Positions 1 to 5,505 of a stretch of 5,505 nt of DNA are shown in pieces. Numbering within the stretch: the stretch's first letter is position 1; every line of letters starts with the position of its first letter. The position numbers and the translations under genes were made by a program. The notes beneath the pieces were generated by a model. The model saw nothing but the letters and a program-made list of their open reading frames with translations. It ran no database searches and was not told where the DNA came from. The stretch comes from Eubacteriales bacterium (GTDB lineage: Bacteria > Bacillota_A > Clostridia > Christensenellales > Aristaeellaceae): positions 1 through 5,505 of the forward strand of contig JAQUXV010000201.1 in assembly GCA_028692205.1 (NCBI GenBank), written 5' to 3'.

Positions 1-1467
1 CATATTCGCCGCAAGTATTGCCGCGCTGGCGTATGCAGCGATTTGTTCATCTCCCCCTGTGAAAACACCTGCCCGGCGCATATCAACATCCCCGGCTATC
101 TGGCGCTCATCGCCGCAGGCCGCTTCCTGGATGCATACGACCTGATTTGTCAGGAGAATCCCCTCCCGTCCGTCTGCGGGCGCATCTGCACCCGCCCGTG
201 CGAGAGCAAATGCCGCCGTGCCACGGTAGACGAGGCCATTTCCATTTGCAGCCTCAAACGGTTTGTGGCCGATTACGCGTACAAGAACCAGAAGCAGTTT
301 GAGCAGGATATCGTGTTCCCCCGCAACGGGAAAAGCGTCGCGGTGATCGGGGCCGGAGCTTCAGGGCTTACGTGCGCGTACTACCTCAGCCGCATCGGCT
401 ACGAGGTGGACGTGTTCGAGCGGGAGCCGGTCGCCGGCGGCGTGCTGGCCTATGGCATTCCGGAATACCGCCTGCCTTCGGAGGTGCTGGAGCGCGAGAT
501 CGACCATATGCGGCGTTCCGGCTTTACCATCCGCCTGAACACCGAAGTGGGCCGCGACATCACATTCGACCGGCTGCGCCGTGAGTACGACGCGGTGTAC
601 GTGGCTACGGGCACACAGCTGCCGCAGCGCATGAACATCCCCGGTGAGGAGCTGGAAGGGGTTCTGCCGGGCATCGAGTTCCTGAAAAATGTGAAGCTGT
701 ACCACAGCGTAGATCTGACCGGGCAGACGGTCGCCGTGATCGGCGGCGGCAACACCGCCATCGATTCCGCCCGCACCGCCGTCCGGCTGGGCGCGGCGAA
801 GGTGCTCCTGTTGTACCGTCGCACCCGCGACGCAATGCCCGCCTATGATATCGAAGTGGAAGAGGCGCTAGAGGAGGGCGTTGAGCTGATTGAGCTGGTA
901 AGCCCCGTGCGTATCCTGCCCGACGAAAAAGGGCGCGCCGCGCAGCTGGAATGCGTGCGCCGCCAAATGTCCAACTTCGATAACCGCGGACGCCGCAACA
1001 CCACACACATCGAAGGCTCCAACTTCTTCATCGACGTGGATGCCGTAATCCCCGCCGTAAGCCAGTACGCCGACCTGCCTTTCATCAAAAAGACCGATAT
1101 CGGCGTTACCCCGTGGGGTACGTTCATCACCGACCCAGAAACTATGATGACGACCATGGAAGGCGTGTTCGCCGGGGGCGACGTCGCCCGGGGCCCGGAC
1201 GAGGTGATCCGCGCGATTGCCGACGGCAAGCAGGCCGCCGTATCCATCGACCTGTTCTGCAGCGGTGCCGGCAAGCTGAACAAGGGCCGCGTGATCGACA
1301 TTCCGGAGTCCGTGGATGACGACGAAGTGCTCATCCACAACCGGTTCCCGCAGGATTACCTGCCGGTGGAAAGCAGGACGAAGGATTTTGACGAAGTGCT
1401 GCTGGGTTACCACAAGCTCAACGCCATCGCCGAATCCATGCGTTGCCTGCACTGTGACAGGAGGTGA
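1..1467 (+). CDS. GltD-like NAD(P)H/FAD oxidoreductase, apparently the C-terminal part of a NuoF-GltD fusion (5' end outside window)
   Basis: The reading frame is open from base 1 (488 codons visible), so the gene is partial. The TTG at 43 is probably internal, because in-frame sequence before it (HIRRKYCRAGVCSDL) still looks like protein. Numbering from base 1, the GltD/NfnB-like part shows: Fe-S cysteines C20 and C24, then C59-x3-C63-x3-C67-x3-C71; a first Rossmann motif GAGASG at 117-122 (FAD); the AGGVLAYGIPEYRLP block from 145; a second Rossmann motif GGGNTA at 248-253, followed by LLLYRRTRDAMPA from 269, typical of NADPH binding; and the FAD-closing AGGD motif near 391 followed by DGKQAA. 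It ends in MRCLHCDRR. Family members pass electrons between NAD(P)H and Fe-S partners. The H-x5-C-x4-C stretch at the left edge resembles the end of NuoF/HydB-type subunits before their ferredoxin domain, which suggests a fusion. The next gene is an [FeFe]-hydrogenase 5 bases away, so this is likely its electron-transfer partner in the cytoplasm. A true GltD is less likely because no glutamate synthase large subunit follows. Confidence 0.88.
   Translation, partial: HIRRKYCRAGVCSDLFISPCENTCPAHINIPGYLALIAAGRFLDAYDLICQENPLPSVCGRICTRPCESKCRRATVDEAISICSLKRFVADYAYKNQKQFEQDIVFPRNGKSVAVIGAGASGLTCAYYLSRIGYEVDVFEREPVAGGVLAYGIPEYRLPSEVLEREIDHMRRSGFTIRLNTEVGRDITFDRLRREYDAVYVATGTQLPQRMNIPGEELEGVLPGIEFLKNVKLYHSVDLTGQTVAVIGGGNTAIDSARTAVRLGAAKVLLLYRRTRDAMPAYDIEVEEALEEGVELIELVSPVRILPDEKGRAAQLECVRRQMSNFDNRGRRNTTHIEGSNFFIDVDAVIPAVSQYADLPFIKKTDIGVTPWGTFITDPETMMTTMEGVFAGGDVARGPDEVIRAIADGKQAAVSIDLFCSGAGKLNKGRVIDIPESVDDDEVLIHNRFPQDYLPVESRTKDFDEVLLGYHKLNAIAESMRCLHCDRR
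1459..1464 (+). promoter_or_regulatory. Ribosome binding site of the hydrogenase gene
   Basis: AGGAGG is a perfect Shine-Dalgarno core lying 8 bases before ATG 1473. It overlaps the last codons of the upstream flavoprotein. It decides the start: a GTG at 1464 in the same frame would add three residues, but it overlaps this site and so cannot use it. The arrangement suggests translational coupling. Confidence 0.85.
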
Positions 1468-1472
1468 GGAAT

Positions 1473-3470
1473 ATGCTGCATCTGACCATTAACGGAAAAC
1501 CCATCACGGTTCCCGAAGGCACAACCATTCTGGAAGCGGCGCGCATGAACAACATCGACATTCCTTCGCTTTGCTACCTGAAGGATGTCAGCGCCGTCGG
1601 CTCCTGCCGCATCTGCGTGGTGGAGGTAAAAGGCGCCAAGACCCTGCAGGCCTCCTGCATTACGCAGGCCGCCGAGGGCATGGAGGTATACACCAATTCC
1701 AAAATCGTGCGCGATTCACGCAAAGTGCTTTACGAGCTGATCCTGTCCGACCATGATAAGGACTGCCTGTTCTGTAAGCGCAACCAATCCTGCGAGCTGC
1801 AAAAACTCGGCATCCAGCTGGGGGTGGAACGTTCCCGGTTCGAAGGCGAGCGTTCCACACGCAAGGTGGATACCTCCGTGGCCATCACCCGCGACCTGAG
1901 CAAGTGCATTCTGTGCCGCCGCTGCGTGGCGGTGTGCAACAAAATCCAGCAGACCGGCATTCTGAACGCGCAGAACCGCGGTTTCAAAACTGAGGTCAGC
2001 CCAGCGATGAACCTGCCGCTGGGCGCGGTAAGCTGCACCTTCTGCGGACAGTGCACGGTGGTGTGCCCGGTGGGCGCGCTGAAGGAAACCAGCTCCACGG
2101 AACGGGTTTGGGCGGCGCTGAACGATTCCACACGCCGCACCGTGGTGCAGGTGGCTCCCGCCGTGCGCGTGGCCATCGGCGAGGAGTTCGGGCTGGAGCC
2201 GGGCACCCGCTGCACGGGCAAACTGGCCTCCGCGCTGAAAGAACTGGGCTTTGACGACGTGTTCGATACCAACTGGGCGGCCGACCTGACCATCATGGAG
2301 GAGGGCACGGAGTTCCTCGGGCGCGTAAAAGCCGCGCTGACCGGCGGCTCCGCAACGCTTCCGATCATCACCAGCTGCAGCCCGGGCTGGATTAAATACA
2401 TCGAGCATCATTATCCCGATCAGCTGAAGCACCTGTCCACCTGCAAATCCCCGCACACCATGATGGGGGCGATTGTGAAAAGCTATTATGCCCAGCAGAA
2501 GGGCATCGACCCCGAAGACATGTTTGTCGTTTCCGTAATGCCTTGCACCGCCAAAAAGTTTGAAATCGACCGCCGCGAAATGCAAAACGGCGGTCTCCAG
2601 AACGTGGACGCGGTGCTGACTACCCGCGAGCTTGCCGAAATGATCCACAGCGCGGGTATCGATTTCACTTCCTTAAAGGACAGCTCTTTCCACAGCCCGC
2701 TGGGCCTGTCCTCCGGCGCGGCGGACATCTTCGGCGTTACGGGCGGTGTGATGGAAGCGGCGCTGCGCACCGTTTACGAGCTGGTCACCGGCCGGGAGCT
2801 GCCGTTTGAGAAGCTGCACGTAACCCCCATTGTCGGGCTGGAGCAGATCAAGTCGGCAACCATCCACATCGAAAACGCGCTGCCGGAATACGCGTATCTT
2901 GAGGGTGTCGACGTCAAGGTGGCGGTTACCAGCGGCTTCGCGGGCGCGAAACAGCTGATGGACCAGATTCAGGCGGGTGAGTCCCCCTACCACTTTGTGG
3001 AGATCATGGGTTGCCCCGGCGGCTGCATCACCGGCGGCGGCCAGCCGCGCAGCGATGACCCGGAAATTCGCGCCAAGCGGATGCGCGCCCTGTACACCGA
3101 GGACGAGAGCAAAACGCTGCGGAAATCCCACGAAAATCCCGTTATCCAGAAAATCTATGCGGATTTCCTCGGCGAGCCCAACGGCCACCGGTCGCACGAA
3201 CTGCTGCACACGCATTACACGGCGCGCGGCCTGTACAACCAGATGACCGACGAGCTGTTCGTGGTGGACTACAAGCAAACGCCGGAATCCGGACACGCCT
3301 ATACCCACGCCGCCAACGGCGACGCCCTGCATAACGGCGGTCATGCGCAGGAAGGCCCGCGCGTTATGGCCCTGCAAGCCGAAAACGCCATGCTGCGCGC
3401 CGAGCTGGCCGAAACGCAGGACACGGTGAAGGTGTTCAAACGCATTATTCAGGAGCACACAACCCCGTAA
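1473..3470 (+). CDS. [FeFe]-hydrogenase catalytic subunit, multi-cluster type with C-terminal coiled-coil extension
   Basis: This 665-residue cytoplasmic enzyme interconverts H2 with protons and electrons. Domains in order: a NuoG-like [2Fe-2S] domain (C34, C45, C48, C62); a His-ligated [4Fe-4S] site (H94, C98, C101, C107); two [4Fe-4S] ferredoxin motifs (C145/148/151/155 and C188/191/194/198); then the H-cluster domain. Its signatures are L1 TSCSPGW (300-306), L2 MPCTAKKFE (C358) and L3 EIMGCPGGCITGGGQP (C514, C518). A small-subunit-like region follows (KSHENP, LLHTHY) to about residue 590. Typical relatives (C. pasteurianum CpI, HndD) are about 575-585 residues. Here 75 more follow: a His-containing linker, then a predicted coiled coil. 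L1 differs from the textbook TSCCPxW, and L3 has MGC for MAC. There are no cysteines after C518, so there is no C-terminal [2Fe-2S] domain like that of Thermotoga HydA as I recall it. The GltD-like gene just upstream suggests an NAD(P)-linked, possibly electron-bifurcating complex. In HydDB terms this could be group A2 or A3, which I cannot decide here. Confidence 0.96.
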   Translation: MLHLTINGKPITVPEGTTILEAARMNNIDIPSLCYLKDVSAVGSCRICVVEVKGAKTLQASCITQAAEGMEVYTNSKIVRDSRKVLYELILSDHDKDCLFCKRNQSCELQKLGIQLGVERSRFEGERSTRKVDTSVAITRDLSKCILCRRCVAVCNKIQQTGILNAQNRGFKTEVSPAMNLPLGAVSCTFCGQCTVVCPVGALKETSSTERVWAALNDSTRRTVVQVAPAVRVAIGEEFGLEPGTRCTGKLASALKELGFDDVFDTNWAADLTIMEEGTEFLGRVKAALTGGSATLPIITSCSPGWIKYIEHHYPDQLKHLSTCKSPHTMMGAIVKSYYAQQKGIDPEDMFVVSVMPCTAKKFEIDRREMQNGGLQNVDAVLTTRELAEMIHSAGIDFTSLKDSSFHSPLGLSSGAADIFGVTGGVMEAALRTVYELVTGRELPFEKLHVTPIVGLEQIKSATIHIENALPEYAYLEGVDVKVAVTSGFAGAKQLMDQIQAGESPYHFVEIMGCPGGCITGGGQPRSDDPEIRAKRMRALYTEDESKTLRKSHENPVIQKIYADFLGEPNGHRSHELLHTHYTARGLYNQMTDELFVVDYKQTPESGHAYTHAANGDALHNGGHAQEGPRVMALQAENAMLRAELAETQDTVKVFKRIIQEHTTP

Positions 3471-3498
3471 GCCCGGCGTGTAAAACCCCATACAATAT

Positions 3499-3530
3499 GC
3501 GCCCCCTGAAACCATGGTTTCAGGGGGCGC
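3499..3530 (+). terminator. Perfect-palindrome hairpin after the hydrogenase gene, probable terminator
   Basis: A 32-base perfect inverted repeat begins 28 bases after the hydrogenase stop. The arms are GCGCCCCCTGAAACCA and its exact complement. As RNA it gives a 14-bp, GC-rich stem with a CAUG loop. What follows on the plus strand is UAUUCAUAUG, so the U-tract is poor and this is not a textbook intrinsic terminator. Because the next gene is convergent, the hairpin could also stop minus-strand transcripts, although no U-tract follows directly on that side either. A palindromic protein-binding site is possible but less likely at this position. Confidence 0.65.
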
Positions 3531-3661
3531 TATTCATATGAGAAGTTGTTTGTCTCAAGATCATTATCGTCCGTTCAATACCGCCCATACCAAATCAATC
3601 AGGCCGGTATCATAACACAAGCAGCTCTCTTTTCGGCCGTTCTATTCCTCCGCACACAAAA
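3531..3661. other. Intergenic stretch with no gene found
   Basis: This is more AT-rich than the surrounding genes. I see no convincing coding sequence or promoter. Short inverted repeats are present: TGAGA 3539-3543 with TCTCA 3553-3557; ATACCG 3578-3583 with CGGTAT 3605-3610; and GGCCG 3602-3606 with CGGCC 3634-3638. The last two compete for the same bases. They may be chance, or they may be the 5' part of the structured element that follows. Confidence 0.5.
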
Positions 3662-3789
3662 CCCAGCCTACTCAAAAGGCCCCGGATGTTAGGAACCCAG
3701 TCCCATCGGGAGGGAGCGTACACGAACGTACGTGACCGACCGATGGGGCGCAGGTGACAACACAGACGGAGCCTTTTCAGCAGGCTGGG
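3662..3789 (+). ncRNA. Candidate structured non-coding RNA (raiA-like?), nested stems
   Basis: Seen directly: the outer arms 3662-3684 and 3767-3789 pair at 20 of 23 positions (8 bp CCCAGCCT/AGGCTGGG, 2 bp, 7 bp AAAAGGC/GCCTTTT, 3 bp, separated by single mismatches). Inside lies a second stem, CCCATCGG 3702-3709 with CCGATGGG 3740-3747. At the centre is CGTAC 3717-3721 with GTACG 3728-3732, or alternatively CACG 3721-3724 with CGTG 3731-3734. The segments left unpaired are purine-rich when read on the plus strand (GATGTTAGGAAC, GGTGACAACACAG), as in conserved RNA loops, so I assign the plus strand. From memory the arrangement and these loops resemble the clostridial raiA RNA, which is about 200 nt; if so the transcript would begin upstream, near 3580. 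This identity is unverified. Alternatives are an attenuator or terminator of the minus-strand gene, or a small inverted-repeat element, although I see no target duplication. Confidence 0.5.
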
Positions 3790-3796
3790 GGGGTGA

Positions 3797-5074
3797 TTAC
3801 TCGGTCATCATATGTAATATCTCGGCGTCAGTGTCGCGCATGCCTTCTTTCCCCAGGCGGCCGATGTTGCGGATGGTGTTTTCAACACCCTTTTTAATGA
3901 TGCCTTCACCGTCGCGAAACTGCTTGCCCGCCAGCGTAAGCTGGTAACCCATAATGCCCGCGTCCACCGCCGAGGCGATCTTCGCCGCGCAGGAGGGCTT
4001 TGCGCCGTCGCAGATCGTGCCTGGAAGCACCGCCAGACAGTTGACAATCGTGTGGTTAATCACATAGAGATCGCCGCCCGAAAGGAACGCGATGCCCGCG
4101 CCCGCGGCGCAGCCCGCCGTGATCGCCCCGCAGAATGCGGACAGGTAACCGATAAGCGCCTTTACACGAATCGCCACCAGATTGCCCAGCGCCAGCGCAC
4201 GCAGCAATTGCTCGTGGGTTGCGTTCAGTTCTTTAGCATATTCGATAATGGGGAGGGACACGGTAATCCCCTGATTTCCGCTCCCGGAGTTGATGATAAC
4301 CGGCATTTCACAGCCCGCCATGCGCGCGTCGGAACCCGCCGCCGCGTAGGCGCGGGCACGCACGCGCACATCGGCGTCGCCGTAGCTGTCCAGCAGCACC
4401 TTGCCGACCGCCGCGCCCCACCGGCCGCTGAGGCCTTCTTTGGCAATCGCGGTGTTATACTCGATTTGCCGGTCAAGCACCTCGGCCACATCGCCGGTAT
4501 CGCAGGTGCGGGCAAAGTCGAAAATGCCTTCGATGGTCAGCAGTTCTTCATCCGGATCGACGGCACAGTTTTCCTCACACAGGTCACTGCGCTGCTGTAC
4601 GTGACCGTCCAATTCCACCTCCGCCACATTGGTGTGGCGGTCGGCGATGCGAGTAACCGCCGTATGCCCGCATCCGGTGGCGCGCACCAGAATATCAAAT
4701 ACGCGCGCGTCGGGCTTCAGGCCGACGGTGATATGCTTTTCCTGCAGGTACCGGTCGATTTCGGCATGCTGCTCGTCGGTTACGGCGGCGATCACCTGTA
4801 GTTCCTTTTGCGCGTCGCCCGCGATGATGCCTGCGGCGCAGGCCGCATCGATGCCCTTTTTGCCGTTGGTATTCGGCACGGTTACCGATTTTGCGTTCTT
4901 CAGGATATTGCCGCTCACCAGCACTTCCACCGTTTCGGGCAGGCAGCCCAACGTATGGCGGCAGATGGCGGACGCATAGGCGATGGCGATCGGCTCGGTG
5001 CAACCCATGGCAGGCCGCAGGTGCTTACGCAGCACGGCCACATACGCGGCATAGCGCGGATCATTCTTTTGCAT
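3797..5074 (-). CDS. L-cysteine desulfidase-family protein (UPF0597 / CyuA-like, serine dehydratase alpha-like)
   Basis: This 425-residue cytoplasmic protein is full length for the family (about 420-430). Known members use a [4Fe-4S] cluster to break L-cysteine into pyruvate, ammonia and sulfide, and they are related to iron-sulfur L-serine dehydratase alpha subunits. Visible motifs are the N-terminal PAMGCTEPIA with C25, SGSGNQG at 263-269, a Gly/Ala-rich segment with SAFCG (C315), and GTICDGAKPSCAAK with C355 and C362. C25, C315 and C355 are the likely three cluster ligands: the 40-residue spacing of the last two equals that of the ligands I recall for M. jannaschii desulfidase (C25, C282, C322). 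The ATG at 5074 is chosen because AAAGGG precedes it by 7 bases and the frame matches family N-termini. It lies 4 bases after a sugar ABC permease gene, so it is very probably co-transcribed. The substrate could be cysteine, serine or another amino acid; the family is often annotated only as hypothetical. Confidence 0.9.
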   Translation of the reverse strand: MQKNDPRYAAYVAVLRKHLRPAMGCTEPIAIAYASAICRHTLGCLPETVEVLVSGNILKNAKSVTVPNTNGKKGIDAACAAGIIAGDAQKELQVIAAVTDEQHAEIDRYLQEKHITVGLKPDARVFDILVRATGCGHTAVTRIADRHTNVAEVELDGHVQQRSDLCEENCAVDPDEELLTIEGIFDFARTCDTGDVAEVLDRQIEYNTAIAKEGLSGRWGAAVGKVLLDSYGDADVRVRARAYAAAGSDARMAGCEMPVIINSGSGNQGITVSLPIIEYAKELNATHEQLLRALALGNLVAIRVKALIGYLSAFCGAITAGCAAGAGIAFLSGGDLYVINHTIVNCLAVLPGTICDGAKPSCAAKIASAVDAGIMGYQLTLAGKQFRDGEGIIKKGVENTIRNIGRLGKEGMRDTDAEILHMMTE

Positions 5075-5078
5075 GGTA

Positions 5079-5505
5079 TTACCCTTTCACGGCTCCAGCC
5101 GTAAGGCCCGATTTTTGAAAGCTTTGCAGCAGCAGGTACAACAGTATACTGGGTACGATCACAATCGTCGTGCCGGACAGCACCACCTGCCACGGCGTTG
5201 AAAGACCGTCGCTGGTCGGTAGCATGGATACGGAAACCATCAGCGTGTACATGCTGCTCTTGCGTAGAAACAGCAGCGGCCAGAAAAAATCGTTCCAGCG
5301 GGCGATCACCGTAAGGCTGGCCCACGAAGCCAGCGCCGGTTTGATGATCGGCAGGATGATGCGCAGGAAGATGCCGGGGTCGCTGCAGCCGTCAATCCGC
5401 GACGCTTCCACAATCTCGTCCGGCACATCGGTAATATACTGCCGCATGTAGAAGATGCCGACGGCCGTCGCGATGCGCGGCAGGATGAGCGACCACAGCG
5501 AGTTG
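5079..5505 (-). CDS. Carbohydrate ABC transporter permease, MalG/UgpE type (CUT1), 5' end outside window
   Basis: This is the C-terminal 141 residues of an inner-membrane permease that imports a sugar or sugar derivative together with a second permease, a solute-binding protein and an ATPase. The frame stays open to the right edge, so the ATG at 5447 (FYMRQYITDVPDE) is internal and not the start. The cytoplasmic EAA loop, which docks on the ATPase, is clear: E33-A34-S35-x3-G39 followed by IILP ending at P52. After it come the family's ARWNDFFWPLLFL block and a last membrane helix (near TTIVIVPSILLYLLL). The protein ends in QSFQKSGLTAGAVKG, the usual CUT1 ending. The substrate cannot be told from this part. 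The desulfidase-family gene starts 4 bases downstream of its stop. The partner transporter genes are expected beyond the right edge. Confidence 0.93.
   Translation of the reverse strand, partial: NSLWSLILPRIATAVGIFYMRQYITDVPDEIVEASRIDGCSDPGIFLRIILPIIKPALASWASLTVIARWNDFFWPLLFLRKSSMYTLMVSVSMLPTSDGLSTPWQVVLSGTTIVIVPSILLYLLLQSFQKSGLTAGAVKG
5082..5087 (-). promoter_or_regulatory. Ribosome binding site of the desulfidase-family gene
   Basis: AAAGGG on the minus strand lies 7 bases before ATG 5074. It is formed by the final Lys (AAA) and Gly (GGG) codons of the upstream permease, immediately before that gene's TAA. A ribosome finishing the permease therefore covers this site, which favours translational coupling. 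Confidence 0.6.

Noticed and set aside
43..45. TTG as the true start of the flavoprotein
   Set aside because: The same frame upstream encodes plausible conserved protein sequence to base 1, and no good ribosome binding site precedes it.
1464..1466. GTG as start of the hydrogenase
   Set aside because: It overlaps the AGGAGG site itself; ATG 1473 has ideal spacing and gives the usual N-terminus.
1..1467. Authentic glutamate synthase small subunit (gltD)
   Set aside because: There is no large subunit beside it, a hydrogenase follows directly, and the frame continues upstream into NuoF-like sequence.
1716..2648. Long minus-strand open frame opposite the hydrogenase
   Set aside because: It lies wholly antisense to a clearly conserved gene. 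Its composition is typical of shadow frames in GC-rich DNA and no known family is visible.
2673..3515. 280-residue minus-strand open frame over the hydrogenase 3' end
   Set aside because: It is antisense to conserved H-cluster motifs, its start lies inside the palindrome region, and it has no family features.
3662..3789. Miniature transposable element bounded by inverted repeats
   Set aside because: The arms are inverted repeats, but no flanking target duplication is visible, and the interior forms further stems more typical of a structured RNA.
3732..3947. Short plus-strand open frame starting in the intergenic structure
   Set aside because: It overlaps the structured element and the 3' end of the opposite gene, and has no ribosome binding site or family resemblance.
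4052..4801. 249-residue plus-strand open frame
   Set aside because: It is antisense to the desulfidase-family gene, His/Arg/Ala-rich, and without recognisable domains.

Overview
The window (about 60% GC by eye, strict-anaerobe enzymology) looks like chromosomal DNA of a GC-rich Clostridia/Firmicutes fermenter. The reasons are an [FeFe]-hydrogenase with a full N-terminal Fe-S relay, a GltD-like flavoprotein apparently fused to the tail of a NuoF-like module, an iron-sulfur cysteine desulfidase-family enzyme, a CUT1 sugar permease, and a candidate clostridial-type structured RNA. The genus cannot be fixed from the sequence.

Layout: (1) 1-3470, plus strand, is the 3' end of an oxidoreductase operon. 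A flavoprotein open at the left edge (ends 1467) is followed after 5 bases by an [FeFe]-hydrogenase (1473-3470). The operon closes with a 32-base perfect palindrome (3499-3530). (2) 3471-3796 is a 326-base intergenic region between convergent genes. Besides the palindrome it holds an RNA-like element whose outer arms (3662-3684 and 3767-3789) pair at 20 of 23 positions and enclose two further stems. Its sequence reminds me of the raiA RNA, but I could not test that. (3) 3797-5505, minus strand, is the 3' end of a second operon. A CUT1 sugar ABC permease, cut by the right edge, is followed after 4 bases by an L-cysteine desulfidase-family (UPF0597/CyuA-like) protein.

How the genes work together: in the plus-strand operon the hydrogenase probably exchanges electrons with a NuoF/GltD-type flavoprotein and, in the usual arrangement, a NuoE-like subunit further upstream. 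This would couple H2 to NAD(H), possibly NADP(H), and ferredoxin. The GltD part carries FAD- and NADPH-type Rossmann motifs, so a link to NADP(H) is plausible but inferred. In the minus-strand operon, a sugar importer is translationally close-coupled to an enzyme family known for removing sulfide or ammonia from cysteine or related amino acids. Why the two are paired is not obvious.

The points most worth a second look are the structured intergenic RNA, the NuoF-GltD fusion next to the hydrogenase, the His-rich plus coiled-coil tail of the hydrogenase, its TSCSPGW L1 motif, and the permease-desulfidase coupling.
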